A stretch of DNA of 64,000 nucleotides from an uncultured Hungatella sp. (GCA_910588325.1 CAJUPP010000006.1:17202-81201), one strand, 5' to 3'. Shown: positions 15,117 through 24,648, counted from the stretch's first letter. Notes: a model not told the origin generated them from the letters alone. Numbers and translations: made by a program.

Positions 15117-16526
15117 ATGAAGAGAAGATTAGCAGCAGGTTTGCTGGTGTCAGCTATGACGATTACTACTTTGGCAGGATGCGGCGGCGGAAGCCAGGAT
15201 GCAGGTACGACGGCAGCGCCGACAGAGACTACGGCGGCAGCAACTACAGCGGCGGGCGGCAGTGAGACCACAGCAGCGGAGACTTCTGCAGAGGCGGAGG
15301 GAGAGTCTGTGGTATCGGGGCCGACGGAGCTTACCTTTATTTTTGCAGACGGCGACGAGGGTGCCAAGGCGTCTATGAATGAGATTGTGAACCGCTTTAA
15401 TGAGGCGTATCCGGATATTACGGTGACCATCGAGCCAGGAAACGGCGGCGCTTACAGCGAGTTTTTAAAGACTAAGGACAGTGTGGGCGAGTTTCCGGAT
15501 ATCATGGAGATGAGAGATACGGCCATGTACGTGAGGGCAGGAAAGCTGGAGCCTCTGTCTGAGGAGATTCAGTCCATGTTTTTGAATACCATGAAATTTG
15601 ACAAAGAGGTGTATGCGGTTCCTCTTGGAGGCGAGAATACCAACGGAATCATTTATAATAAGAAGTATTTTGACGAGAACGGATTTACAGAGCCCACAAC
15701 CTATGATGAGTTTATCACCCTGTGCCAGGCTATTAAGGATAAGGGTGACATGGCTCCGCTGGTTGTAGGCGGTCAGGATATCTGGCATATGGGATTCTGG
15801 TTCCACAAGGCGTACAATGATCAGGTGTTAAGTCAGGATGCTGATTTTATCAAACACTGCTATGAGGGGACTAAGGATTTTTCGGACCCTGTCATCAAGG
15901 CGACATTTGAGGAGATGAAGACCATCATGCGGTTTGCACAGGATGGATGGACTTCTACTCCGGATGCGCAGATTACTACATTTTTGGTAAGTGATATGGC
16001 AGCTATGATGTATTCTGGTACTCATATGTTCTCCCAGATTGCACAGGCAGATCCGAATTTTGAGATGGGATGGTTTGCGGTTCCAAGCCCTGATGGCAAG
16101 ACCAGACTGGTAGGCGGCGCAGGAGTAGGCGGACTGGCAATCTCTGCGGAATCTGCCAAGGACCCTGACAAGAAGGCGGCAGGAGAGGCGTTTATCAAGT
16201 TCTTCTATGCACCGGAAAATTATAAGATTTATTGTGAGAGATTAAGTGCAATTCCTGCAACGGTGGACCAGCCGGAACTGGATGTTCTTCCGATATTCCA
16301 GGAGGTAATCGACGCTACGGTTGCGGCGGATGACCTTGCTCCTATGTGGAACGGACGGGTAGGGGAGAATGAGCTTCCTCCGGATTTCAGAAACTTTACT
16401 TACAAGACTCTGGTAGAGGTACTTCAGGGAACGAGAGAAATCGATTCTGCATGTGAGGAGATGAACAAGACCTGGAAGACGGCTATGGAAAGTTTTAATC
16501 CGGTTACCGGTGTGGGCATTGAATAG
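15117..16526 (+). CDS. Extracellular sugar-binding lipoprotein of an ABC importer
   Basis: 469 residues from the ATG at 15117, eight bases after GGAGG. A type II signal peptide ends in the lipobox LAGC, with Cys22 as the lipidated residue. It is followed by a low-complexity Ala/Thr/Glu-rich linker (residues ~25-70) and then a family 1 solute-binding fold beginning LTFIFADGDEGAK, with NRFNEAYPDITVTIE and, later, NGIIYNKKYFDENG, all typical of this family. It is anchored on the outer membrane face and delivers oligosaccharide to the two permeases downstream. The upstream GH88 enzyme suggests an unsaturated uronyl-containing ligand, by inference only. A hairpin separates it from the permeases. 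Confidence 0.9.
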   Translation: MKRRLAAGLLVSAMTITTLAGCGGGSQDAGTTAAPTETTAAATTAAGGSETTAAETSAEAEGESVVSGPTELTFIFADGDEGAKASMNEIVNRFNEAYPDITVTIEPGNGGAYSEFLKTKDSVGEFPDIMEMRDTAMYVRAGKLEPLSEEIQSMFLNTMKFDKEVYAVPLGGENTNGIIYNKKYFDENGFTEPTTYDEFITLCQAIKDKGDMAPLVVGGQDIWHMGFWFHKAYNDQVLSQDADFIKHCYEGTKDFSDPVIKATFEEMKTIMRFAQDGWTSTPDAQITTFLVSDMAAMMYSGTHMFSQIAQADPNFEMGWFAVPSPDGKTRLVGGAGVGGLAISAESAKDPDKKAAGEAFIKFFYAPENYKIYCERLSAIPATVDQPELDVLPIFQEVIDATVAADDLAPMWNGRVGENELPPDFRNFTYKTLVEVLQGTREIDSACEEMNKTWKTAMESFNPVTGVGIE

Positions 16527-16545
16527 GAATATGGTGTTGATACAA

Positions 16546-16576
16546 AGCTCCTTCTCGATGAAAACGGGAAGGAGCT
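16546..16576 (+). terminator. Hairpin between binding protein and permease genes (attenuator or mRNA stabiliser)
   Basis: AGCTCCTTCTCG pairs with CGGGAAGGAGCT in 11 of 12 positions over a 7-base loop, 20 bases after the stop codon. No strong T-run follows. Such stems usually let the binding protein be made in excess of the permeases. Confidence 0.6.
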
Positions 16577-16629
16577 CTTTAAAGCAGATACGAGACATTG
16601 GTTCAGGGGAAAATAGTCAGGAGGTTTCT

Positions 16630-17532
16630 ATGGAACAGGCAAAAGCAGGCAAGAGCAGGTTTAAGGTTGATAAGGTGGCCATCGCCTTTATCGCCCCGGC
16701 TTTTATTTTTTATACGTTGTTTATTATCTGGCCTACTGTCAGCAGTGTGTACTACAGCTTTACCTCGTGGGATGGTATAAGTCCTAAGCTGCGGTTTATC
16801 GGGCTGGCAAATTACAAGGAGATTTTTACCAGCGCCCGCTTCGGCAATGCGCTGAAAAATACGGTGATACTTACCGTGTTTATCTCCATCTTTGAAAATG
16901 CATTTGCCCTGATTCTGGCGTTGATTGTGGACAGCGTGAGATGGGCAAAAAATCTTTTCCGAAGTGCCTTTTACATTCCGGTTCTGATTTCCGGCATCGT
17001 CTCCGGTTTTATCTGGAAAATCATGTATAACTACAATTTCGGGGCCATCAATTCTATGCTGACTTCCATGGGAATGGGAAATTTCAAACAGGACTGGCTG
17101 GGCAATACGTCCCTGACTCTGATTATGGTAGGCGTGGTGCTGGTCTGGAAGGGGGCAGGGTATTACATGATTATTTACCTGGCATCGCTCCAAAGCGTTT
17201 CCACGGATATTCTGGAGGCGGCGGATATCGACGGGGCTTCTCCTTTTCAGAAGTTTAAAAATATTACGGTTCCTATGATTTCCGGTGCTTTCACCATTAA
17301 TTTTACCTTATCTTTGATTAACGGACTTAAGGTATTCGACCAGATTTCCGTTATGACTGACGGAGGTCCCGGCTTTACTTCGGAGACTCTGGTGTATCTG
17401 CTCTATAAAGTGGGATTCAATGAGGGACGACAAGGCTTTGGAACGGCAGTGGGAATTGTGCTTTTGTTCCTTATCATTGTCCTAAATACCATTCAGCAGA
17501 AGTTCTTGAGAAGCAGGGAGGTGCAGTTATAA
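16630..17532 (+). CDS. Sugar ABC transporter permease (MalF/UgpA type)
   Basis: 300 residues from the ATG at 16630, which follows CAGGAGG; upstream in-frame ATGs overlap the hairpin region and are unlikely. There are six predicted membrane spans, the first being VAIAFIAPAFIFYTLFIIW. The cytoplasmic EAA loop reads DILEAADIDGASPFQKFKNITVPMI, with the invariant glycine, and docks the ATPase. The C-terminal span is GTAVGIVLLFLIIVLNTIQQK. It forms a heterodimer with the next gene product, which starts on the last base of this stop codon. Confidence 0.92.
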   Translation: MEQAKAGKSRFKVDKVAIAFIAPAFIFYTLFIIWPTVSSVYYSFTSWDGISPKLRFIGLANYKEIFTSARFGNALKNTVILTVFISIFENAFALILALIVDSVRWAKNLFRSAFYIPVLISGIVSGFIWKIMYNYNFGAINSMLTSMGMGNFKQDWLGNTSLTLIMVGVVLVWKGAGYYMIIYLASLQSVSTDILEAADIDGASPFQKFKNITVPMISGAFTINFTLSLINGLKVFDQISVMTDGGPGFTSETLVYLLYKVGFNEGRQGFGTAVGIVLLFLIIVLNTIQQKFLRSREVQL

Positions 17533-18368
17533 TGAAAGCAGTGAAAAAACCAAAGCCGTTTGATTTTGTTTTGCTTGCAATCACCATCATACTTGCGATA
17601 ATATTTATCTATCCGGTATTGTTTGCACTGATGTCTGCGTTTAAGAGCAATGGGGATATCCTGAAAAGCCCGGTGGCATTCCCGTCCTCGTTTTATACCC
17701 AGAACTTTAAGGATTTGTTTGCCCAGTCTGATTTTGCTACGGCTATTGTTCACAGCGTGTTTTTAACTGTGGTATCGGAGGTATTAATTGTATGTATTGT
17801 GCCTATGGCCGCTTATGGAATCGAGCGGAGGAAAGGGAAAATGACTGGGTTTATCTATATGTTTTTCCTGGCAGGCATGATGATTCCTTTCCATCTGTAC
17901 ATGTTTCCGCTGTTTAAGCAGATGAAAATGTTTCACATTTTCGGCACCATGGCAGGTCCGATTGTATGCTATATTGCAGGTTCCATTGCCTTCGGAACCT
18001 TGTTGTACTCCAGCTTTTTAAAGGGAATTCCGCTGGAGATTGAGGAGGCGGCCCAGATTGACGGGTGTTCGCCGTTTCAGACCTTCTGGAGGGTGACGTT
18101 TCCTCTCTTGGGACCGTGTACCGGTTCTATGATTATCTTAAACGGACTGGGAATCTGGAATGATTACCTGATGCCTTATCTGGCTCTTCCCAGCGGCAAG
18201 GCCAAGACCATTACCGTGGAGATTGCATCTTTTGTGGGACAGTATACGGCACGCTGGGATATCGTGTTTGCGGGAACCATTATTTCTATCATACCGGCTC
18301 TGGCAATCTTCTGTATGTTCCAGAAATATTTCGTCAAGGGAATTACAGCAGGGGCAGCCAAGGGATAA
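17532..18368 (+). CDS. Sugar ABC transporter permease (MalG/UgpE type)
   Basis: 278 residues. Its ATG shares a base with the stop codon of the preceding permease, so translation is coupled. Six membrane spans are apparent, beginning FVLLAITIILAIIFIYPV. The EAA motif is EIEEAAQIDGCSPFQTFWRVTFP near residue 175, and the end (MFQKYFVKGITAGAAKG) is the classic MalG-type terminus. No ATP-binding gene follows; the next gene is a histidine kinase. Import therefore must rely on an ATPase encoded elsewhere, as with MsmX-served importers of Bacillus and Clostridia. Confidence 0.92.
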   Translation: MKAVKKPKPFDFVLLAITIILAIIFIYPVLFALMSAFKSNGDILKSPVAFPSSFYTQNFKDLFAQSDFATAIVHSVFLTVVSEVLIVCIVPMAAYGIERRKGKMTGFIYMFFLAGMMIPFHLYMFPLFKQMKMFHIFGTMAGPIVCYIAGSIAFGTLLYSSFLKGIPLEIEEAAQIDGCSPFQTFWRVTFPLLGPCTGSMIILNGLGIWNDYLMPYLALPSGKAKTITVEIASFVGQYTARWDIVFAGTIISIIPALAIFCMFQKYFVKGITAGAAKG

Positions 18369-18397
18369 AAATGAAAAGCCATGGTTGGGAGGCTGTT

Positions 18398-20227
18398 ATG
18401 AGAAATGGGAAATCAAGGATAAATTTGAATCTTTATCACAAATTTGCTCTGGCAATGATTTTGCTGGGGCTTTTTCCCATGTTAATCTTGTCTACATTTA
18501 TGATGAATATTCTGCTGGAGGAGTATGAAAGCGCGCTGTCTGACAACTATCAGCAGGCGGCCATTCACATTTCTTCCAGTGTGGAAAATATGCTGTCTGT
18601 GTACAATGACGCCTCAAAATCTGCTTACTATTATGAGGCGGGAAGCCAGACGGGGGAGGGTGCCTATTCTTCCGGATATGACACGCTGCGCCAGATTTTG
18701 ACCGGGGAAATTTTCGAGTATGACGAGAGGGACGGTCAGAGGGAAAGTGAGATGCGTATTTTTCTCCAGAATATAGAGAATATGGATGGATATATTTATG
18801 CGGTTCATTTTGTGGCGGATACTCCCGGGACGGGGAGGCGTTCTTTTCATTTCAGCCGGAGGAAGACATATTTTAATGATGAGGAAGCTTTTTATGACAG
18901 CGTGAATTATGAAGCGTGGGATACTTCTTCAAAAAATCTTCTGCTGATTCCTACTCATGAGACAGACTATTACAGCGGGGTGAGGGATGATGTCTTTACG
19001 GTTGCCAGGAATTATTATGATTTAAGAGGGGAGATTGGACGGGAGAAGTATATAGGGACCCTGTTTCTGGATATTGATATTGAGAAGCTGCGGCTGATTA
19101 TTAAGAAAATGCATATGGATGAGGCTCAGAATATCTGGCTGGTGGATGAGGAGGGTGATTGTTTTTATTCTACCAGGGCGGAGGCAATCGGAAGGAATCT
19201 TGAGAGGGAGGGACTTATGCCTGTGGCTTCGGGGGAAACCATGGTGATTGCTACCCAGGAAAATGATTACGGGCTGAAGGTGATTCTTGCCATTGATACA
19301 AAGGAGGCTTTCGAGAGAATTCGGTCCATGCGGTATACCATGTATGGGTTTCTGGCTGTCTGTGCAGGAGGGCTTTTGCTGGCGTCCATCTATTTTTCAG
19401 GGAAGCTGACCAGACCTATTCACAGTATGATGGAGCAGATGAGCCAGGTAGAAAGTGGTAATTTTGATATTCAGCTGCCGGTGGAGACCTATGATGAAAT
19501 CGGGATTCTGTCGGAGCGGTTTAACCGGATGTCGCAGGAACTGAAGAATTATATCAACCAGTCCTATGTGGCTCAGATTAAGAAGAATGAGGCAGAGCTT
19601 ACAGCGCTTAAGTCCCAGATTTATCCTCATTTTTTGTATAACACGCTGGAGATTATCCGGATGACGGCTGTGGATAATCAGGACGGGCAGGTGTCTAAGA
19701 TGATAGAGGCTTTGTCGGAGCAGATGCATTATCTCATTGGGCCGGTGGAGGATATGGTGCCTTTGGAGAAAGAGGTGGACATTGTCCGCAAGTATGTGTA
19801 TCTGTTGAACTGCAGGATTTCAGGGAAGGTTCTTTTGGATGTGCAGACGCCGGGAAGCTATGAGATTATGGTGCCGAAGCTGATTCTGCAGCCTTTGGTG
19901 GAGAATGCGTATGTTCATGGGATTAAGCCCAAAAGCAGCAGGGGGAGTATTATGATTGAGGCTGCGGTGAAGGATGAGCGGCTGGAGGTGTCGGTGATTG
20001 ACAACGGAGTGGGGATGAATGAGGCGGAAGTGAAGAATCTGGAGGAGTTTTTGGGAGGCGAGGAGCCGGGGGTTAAGAATGAGTATAACTGGCAGAGCAT
20101 CGGGCTTAAGAATGTCCATGACAGGATTAGGTATCTGTATGGGGAGGAGTATGGGATTCGGGTTACTAGTACGGCGGGGGTGGGGACTATGATTCAGGTG
20201 TTGATGCCTTATAAGGAAAATGGGTAA
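18398..20227 (+). CDS. YesM-type sensor histidine kinase
   Basis: 609 residues if it starts at the ATG at 18398, which has GGGAGG eight bases upstream; an ATG at 18371 in the same frame is also possible. Layout: an N-terminal membrane span (FALAMILLGLFPMLILSTFM), a large extracellular sensing region of ~260 residues, a second span (MYGFLAVCAGGLLLASIYF), a HAMP segment (LTRPIHSMMEQMSQVESGNF), the His_kinase domain with phospho-acceptor histidine in QIYPHFLYNTLE, and an HATPase domain (LVENAYVHGIK, DNGVGM). It probably senses a sugar outside the cell or the loaded binding protein and signals to the adjacent YesN-type regulator. Confidence 0.9.
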   Translation: MRNGKSRINLNLYHKFALAMILLGLFPMLILSTFMMNILLEEYESALSDNYQQAAIHISSSVENMLSVYNDASKSAYYYEAGSQTGEGAYSSGYDTLRQILTGEIFEYDERDGQRESEMRIFLQNIENMDGYIYAVHFVADTPGTGRRSFHFSRRKTYFNDEEAFYDSVNYEAWDTSSKNLLLIPTHETDYYSGVRDDVFTVARNYYDLRGEIGREKYIGTLFLDIDIEKLRLIIKKMHMDEAQNIWLVDEEGDCFYSTRAEAIGRNLEREGLMPVASGETMVIATQENDYGLKVILAIDTKEAFERIRSMRYTMYGFLAVCAGGLLLASIYFSGKLTRPIHSMMEQMSQVESGNFDIQLPVETYDEIGILSERFNRMSQELKNYINQSYVAQIKKNEAELTALKSQIYPHFLYNTLEIIRMTAVDNQDGQVSKMIEALSEQMHYLIGPVEDMVPLEKEVDIVRKYVYLLNCRISGKVLLDVQTPGSYEIMVPKLILQPLVENAYVHGIKPKSSRGSIMIEAAVKDERLEVSVIDNGVGMNEAEVKNLEEFLGGEEPGVKNEYNWQSIGLKNVHDRIRYLYGEEYGIRVTSTAGVGTMIQVLMPYKENG

Positions 20228-20405
20228 GGTGCGCCGGAACTGGTACAGCGCCGCATGTATGAGAAGCTAAACGCAGGCACACAGATGACACGAATATCAG
20301 GACTATTTACTCGGAAATTAATGCAAGGCAGTATTAGTATGAAATTGACTGTAGTTGGTGTATTTATTGGAGAAAGAAATTCTGGCTGATTATAAGGGGG
20401 AAGAT

Positions 20406-21938
20406 ATGATAAAGTTGATTCTGGCGGATGATGAGCCGGTGATTCTTCGGGGGATTAAGAAGCTGGTGGATTGGGAGAGAATGGGGATTTCGGTTGTGGG
20501 GGAGTATGAGGACGGGAGAAGTGCGATGGAGGGAATCCTGGGACTGAAGCCGGATATTGCTCTTTTGGATATTAATATGCCTGGGGTGGACGGGATTGAG
20601 ATACTGAAGAATATCCGAAGGCTGGAGCTGGGGACGAAGGTGATTTTTGTCAGCGGATTTCAGGATTTTGAGTATGCCAGAAATGCGCTTACTTATGGAG
20701 CAGTGGAGTATCTTTTGAAGCCGGTGATATTGGAAGAGCTGATTCATGCTATCGGGAAGGCAGCGGAGCTTTTAAGCGGCGGGGAGGCTTCGGTGGTCTG
20801 GGGGGCGGAAAGGGGACTGGCTGATGGGGCAGAGGAAGGGGCAGAGTCCGGAGGAGATTCGGGGGGAGGATTGGAGGAGACCACGTATCTGCCGGTTTTG
20901 GCGGAGATTCTGTTTGACGGGTCGGAGAGTGAACAGGTGAGGAAGCTGATTTATTTTTCTTTCCGCAGTTTTCTGGAGGAGTGGCTGGGGGAGAAGAATC
21001 TGGGGATTTTGTTTTCGAAGAACCAGGATGTGGTTATGGTGATGAAGGGAATCGACAGGGCCAGGGCTAAGGAGGAGCTGTTTGAGCTTCAGGAGCGGAC
21101 CAGTGAGATTGTGGAGAAGAGGACGGCTTTCATCATAGGCGGTCTGGTGGATTCCATGAGCAGGATTCCGGGGGAGTATGAGCATTGTCTGGACATGAAA
21201 CGGTATCTGTTTTTTATGGACCAGATAAATATTCCGATTTTGTGTGCAGGGGAGAGGGTGTTTTCCAGACAGACAGGGACCAAGGAGATTTCGCAGGCAC
21301 GGGAGAAGATGCTGGACGGTATTTTTGCACAGGACCAGGAAGGCTTTTTCAAGGCTTTTGAGTGGTTTGCAAGGATGCTGTGTATGGTTTCTGACGGAAG
21401 GAGGGAGGATGCCTGTTATTATTTCTGCTCGGCAATCCGTCTTCTGGAGGAGAGAATGCGCAGCATGAATCTGCAGGGAAGGGACCCGGATGTGGGACGG
21501 CTGCTGGAGCAGGGAAGGGCCTGCAGGGATTTCGGACAGATGAAGGAACTTTTCCGGGAATATCTGGAGGGATATCTGGGACATCTGAAAGGGATGATGG
21601 AGAGCAGCGAGAAGAAGGATATTGTATACGCCAAGGCGTATATTGAGGAGCATTATCAGGAGAATCTGTCCCTGGAAGTTATGGCTGGGATTGTGCATAT
21701 GAATCCCTATTATTTCAGCAGCTTTTTTAAGAAACAGGCAGGGGAGAATTTTAAGGATTATGTGAATAAGGTACGGGTCTCTCATGCGGTATCACTTCTG
21801 CTTTCGACGGATATGAAAGCGTATGAGATTGCTATGGAAACGGGATTTCGGGATGCAAGGGCATTTACGGAGGCGTTCTCCAGGATTTATGGGGAGACGC
21901 CAAGCAGTTATAAGAGGAGGGTGCTGGAGAAAAAGTGA
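20406..21938 (+). CDS. YesN-type response regulator with AraC DNA-binding domain
   Basis: 510 residues from the ATG at 20406 after AAGGGGGAAG; an earlier TTG/GTG-type start at 20355 lacks a ribosome site. The receiver domain (1-120) has the acidic pair DD at 8-9, the phospho-acceptor Asp55 in LLDINMPG, and K in LLKPV. A long central region (~130-400) of unknown fold is typical of YesN proteins. The C-terminus has two AraC-type helix-turn-helix motifs (LSLEVMAGIVHMNPYYFSSFFKK and MKAYEIAMETGFRDARAFTEAF). It most likely activates the importer and hydrolase genes upstream. A 178-base gap separates it from the kinase gene, and nothing else is recognisable there. Confidence 0.9.
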   Translation: MIKLILADDEPVILRGIKKLVDWERMGISVVGEYEDGRSAMEGILGLKPDIALLDINMPGVDGIEILKNIRRLELGTKVIFVSGFQDFEYARNALTYGAVEYLLKPVILEELIHAIGKAAELLSGGEASVVWGAERGLADGAEEGAESGGDSGGGLEETTYLPVLAEILFDGSESEQVRKLIYFSFRSFLEEWLGEKNLGILFSKNQDVVMVMKGIDRARAKEELFELQERTSEIVEKRTAFIIGGLVDSMSRIPGEYEHCLDMKRYLFFMDQINIPILCAGERVFSRQTGTKEISQAREKMLDGIFAQDQEGFFKAFEWFARMLCMVSDGRREDACYYFCSAIRLLEERMRSMNLQGRDPDVGRLLEQGRACRDFGQMKELFREYLEGYLGHLKGMMESSEKKDIVYAKAYIEEHYQENLSLEVMAGIVHMNPYYFSSFFKKQAGENFKDYVNKVRVSHAVSLLLSTDMKAYEIAMETGFRDARAFTEAFSRIYGETPSSYKRRVLEKK

Positions 21939-21946
21939 GGGGCGGT

Positions 21947-21985
21947 CTGCTAGAGCATGTACTAGCAGCGATTTTATTTTTAATG
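21947..21985 (+). terminator. Probable terminator after the YesN gene
   Basis: CTGCTAG and CTAGCAG pair perfectly across an 8-base loop, nine bases after the stop codon. A T-rich run (ATTTTATTTTTA) follows. Confidence 0.6.
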
Positions 21986-22071
21986 CAGATGACAAAATAC
22001 AGCACCATAATTCATTAAAAGAGTCAAAGACGGTTAGAGATAAGGCATTATTTGAATATACAACAAAATAA
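21969..22071 (+). other. Possible 3' remnant of an unidentified gene
   Basis: A frame running out of the YesN terminator reads SSDFIFNADDKIQHHN, then a lysine-rich helix, and ends KALFEYTTK at a TAA. It has protein-like composition but no start codon or ribosome site. It could be the tail of a gene lost by recombination. No family is recognised. Together with the two features that follow it fills most of the 538-base gap 21939-22476. Confidence 0.25.
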
Positions 22072-22086
22072 ACGCAATGTAAAAGC

Positions 22087-22106
22087 GCTGCGTCTAGGGA
22101 CGCAGC
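22087..22106. terminator. Hairpin in the intergenic region
   Basis: GCTGCGTC and GACGCAGC pair perfectly across a 4-base loop. On the + strand a CTTTTTT run follows after ~20 bases; on the - strand CGCTTTT follows directly. It may end a minus-strand transcript from the small frame next to it. Confidence 0.4.
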
Positions 22107-22133
22107 TTCTTTGAATTATTCTTTTTTCTACGG

Positions 22134-22241
22134 TTACGCTGGATAGCTGCACTTTTGAAGGCCTTCATCATTGCAGGCTGCAATTTCCTTAAGCTGTTCG
22201 TTTGTTAATTTTTGACCAGGTTCAATAGTTAATGTCTTAAT
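22134..22241 (-). other. Possible small peptide or decayed antitoxin-like fragment
   Basis: A minus-strand frame encodes about 35 residues: KTLTIEPGQKLTNEQLKEI followed by a cysteine-containing tail (AACNDEGLQKCSYPA). The sequence looks genuinely coding, and its first half resembles the start of small antitoxin-like proteins common in Lachnospiraceae. However, the expected start codon is ATT (a TTG lies two codons upstream) and no ribosome site is visible, so it is more likely a relic than a live gene. It lies antisense, 235 bases before the AgrC-like kinase. Confidence 0.25.
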
Positions 22242-22476
22242 ATTCAATAGATATTTGAAAAGAAATAGTTTCTAATGTACAATAGTTGGTGATACATCGG
22301 TTGTGCAGTGGCTTTTTTGCAAGCAGGAAATGGATATAGCCATATGTATAGCAGGGATATTTCAAAGAAAGTGCTTGCAGGACGCATGATATGCTTAAAG
22401 CAGGGGAAGTTTTGTGGGGACAGCCGCCTTTGGGACGGATCCGTGGTCCTGATAGCAGGAGAAAGAGTGGAAACAT

Positions 22477-23769
22477 ATGATTTATATTGTAGACAACATA
22501 TTAAACTATTTCATATATCTGTTTATAATCTACTTTGGATTTAAGATAAGCCCGAGAAAAAACAGATTTTTTATTGGGATATCTGCGATGACTGTGCTTT
22601 TGGCCGGTGTTTTCAATGCATATTTTGAGGTTAATTCACCGATTGTTTATATCATATGGAGCATTCTTTCCATCTGTTTGTTCTTTGAGGAGCGTTTAGG
22701 ACATTTGATTATAGTAAGCGCCGCCCTCATGTATTTTACTGGAATTGTGGATACATTTAGTGTCATGTTGATACAGGTCGTGATGATAGGCGGGGGAATT
22801 GGCAGCACAGAGATTGCCTGGTGGATGGAACCTGCCTATCTGATTTCGTTCCTGATATATCTTTTGGCATACCTGCGGATTCTTAAAAAACATGAAGTTT
22901 ATCTGTGCGATATAGAATTCAGATATAAGTTTGCACTTTTCATACAAGGCAGTGTTTTTCAAATGTTTTACAATTTGGTTTTTGTTTTTTTTGATGAGAA
23001 TCACGCAAGGTATAGCCTGGATGCATATGCGGTATTTTTTATCAGTATCATGGGAGCAGTCTATTCCGTTTTACTTACCCTTAGTCTTGCTGTTAAAAAT
23101 ATACTGTCAAACAGGCAGAACAGGGAACTTCAATCTTTTATGTATATGCAAAAACAGCAATATGATTATCAGTTGCAGCAGTCGGCAGCTGTACGGCGTT
23201 TTAAACATGATTTGGTAAATCATATTGGTGTTCTTAGAGAGTTAATGAACGAGAAAAAGACAGAAGAAGCCAAAGAATACATAGATACTATCTGGAATAT
23301 GCAGGATGAGTTTGATTTAAAGATTCATACAGGAGATAGCTTCCTTGATGTAATTGTTAATTATTATTTGTATTTGGCGGCAGAGGAACATATAGAGTTT
23401 GTTGTTTTGGGAAGGCTGACCGAAAAGATGCCTCTTGAGATGTTTGATATTACCACATTGATGGGAAATATACTGCAAAATGCTGTTGAAGCAGCGATAA
23501 AAACAGATGTTCCCAGAATACGGGTTGAACTTATAGAACATAAGAAGGAAATCTTTATTGTTGTCAGTAACAGTGTTGTCAAAAGAATCAATACAAAAAC
23601 AGACTTATTTTCAACATCTAAAAAAGATAAGGAAAATCATGGTTTTGGTCTGAAAAATATGATTGCGGCAGTTGCAAAGTACCATGGCGAATATTATATG
23701 GAATTTATAGAGGAAAATGGCGAAGCATTATTTAAAATCAGTATTGCTATCCCAAAATCAGGAGACTGA
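22477..23769 (+). CDS. AgrC-like sensor histidine kinase (GHKL family)
   Basis: 430 residues, starting seven bases after GGAGAAAG. The N-terminal ~210 residues hold about six membrane spans (for example INYFIYL-type hydrophobic runs near 10-25 and SIMGAVYSVLLTLSLAV near 190-205), forming a polytopic sensor as in AgrC/ComD. The cytoplasmic part has the phospho-acceptor region VRRFKHDLVNHIGVLRELM (His in KHDL) and a GHKL ATPase domain with MGNILQNAVEAAI (N box) and HGFGLKNM (G box). It is followed after 57 bases by a LytTR regulator. The likely ligand is a peptide, but no AgrB or AgrD gene is seen in the window. Confidence 0.88.
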   Translation: MIYIVDNILNYFIYLFIIYFGFKISPRKNRFFIGISAMTVLLAGVFNAYFEVNSPIVYIIWSILSICLFFEERLGHLIIVSAALMYFTGIVDTFSVMLIQVVMIGGGIGSTEIAWWMEPAYLISFLIYLLAYLRILKKHEVYLCDIEFRYKFALFIQGSVFQMFYNLVFVFFDENHARYSLDAYAVFFISIMGAVYSVLLTLSLAVKNILSNRQNRELQSFMYMQKQQYDYQLQQSAAVRRFKHDLVNHIGVLRELMNEKKTEEAKEYIDTIWNMQDEFDLKIHTGDSFLDVIVNYYLYLAAEEHIEFVVLGRLTEKMPLEMFDITTLMGNILQNAVEAAIKTDVPRIRVELIEHKKEIFIVVSNSVVKRINTKTDLFSTSKKDKENHGFGLKNMIAAVAKYHGEYYMEFIEENGEALFKISIAIPKSGD

Positions 23770-23826
23770 AAGAAGGGCGTTTCAAACGATTGACTGGAAT
23801 GTACACTAACGTGCGGAGATACGGAT

Positions 23827-24531
23827 ATGAAAATAACTATTATAGAAGATGAAGCGGTATGGAGAGATAAGATACGGACGATAATCGAGAAATATTGCAG
23901 CGATAAAAATATTTCATTTCAAATCAATTCCTATGGCAGCGGAAAAGAATTTATGAAAAATCCGGATACTGATCTGTTGTTTTTGGATATTGAGCTTGCA
24001 GAGGGTGAAGATGGTTTTCAAATAGCGGAACAAATGATGGATTATGGGAATAAAAGCAAAATTTGTTTTTTGACTTCTCATACGGAGCAGGCAAGATTAG
24101 GATATAAAGTGAATGCTTTCCGGTATATAGATAAAAAGCATTTGGAAGAAATCGGCGAAGCACTTGATTCCTTCCTGAAAACCAGGATTCAGGAGCGGAT
24201 TATTTCTTGTAATGATTTGAATGGGATTTGTACCAAAATAAACCTGAACGAGCTTTTGCTTGTTGAAACATATGGAAGAAAATTAAAATATCTTATGTTG
24301 GATGGCAGTGAGCATTTTTGTGAGGGAAGGATATCTGAAACGGCACAAAGTCTGTCCCGGTTTGGCTTTTTTCAGATACAGCGGTCATATATTGTCAATT
24401 TGAAATACATCGAAAAGGTAAACAGCCGCAAGATTACATTTTGTAATGGATTGGATGTAGTGATTGGGAGGACTCGTAGTAAGGAGTTTAAAAAGGAGTT
24501 TTTTAAATGGAGAATGCAGTTTGACAATTGA
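23827..24531 (+). CDS. LytTR family response regulator (AgrA-like)
   Basis: 234 residues. The receiver domain (1-120) has EDE at 7-9 and the phospho-acceptor Asp54 in LLFLDIELAEGEDG. The C-terminal ~100 residues are a LytTR DNA-binding domain (LNELLLVETYGRKLKYLMLDG, then FFQIQRSYIVNLKYIEKV, then VVIGRTRSKEFKKEF). It partners the AgrC-like kinase just upstream and probably controls the lipoprotein gene that follows, possibly among others. LytTR proteins usually bind paired 9-10 bp direct repeats; I could not pick out a convincing pair here. Confidence 0.9.
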   Translation: MKITIIEDEAVWRDKIRTIIEKYCSDKNISFQINSYGSGKEFMKNPDTDLLFLDIELAEGEDGFQIAEQMMDYGNKSKICFLTSHTEQARLGYKVNAFRYIDKKHLEEIGEALDSFLKTRIQERIISCNDLNGICTKINLNELLLVETYGRKLKYLMLDGSEHFCEGRISETAQSLSRFGFFQIQRSYIVNLKYIEKVNSRKITFCNGLDVVIGRTRSKEFKKEFFKWRMQFDN

Positions 24532-24648
24532 TTTGTGTCGATTATTTGTGTCGTTTATGCGGAATTTGTGCCATTTATACAGGAAATATATTCTTGTTTT
24601 TACAGCTGTGATATAAATAAAGCGTTAAAATTCACAGGAGGAAAATGG

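Noticed and set aside
20772..21785. 337-codon minus-strand frame inside the YesN gene
   Set aside because: It is antisense to a well-supported regulator and is leucine/proline/histidine-rich shadow sequence.
22308..22544. 78-codon plus-strand frame overlapping the start of the AgrC-like gene
   Set aside because: It overlaps the kinase start in another frame, has no ribosome site, and has no recognisable domain.
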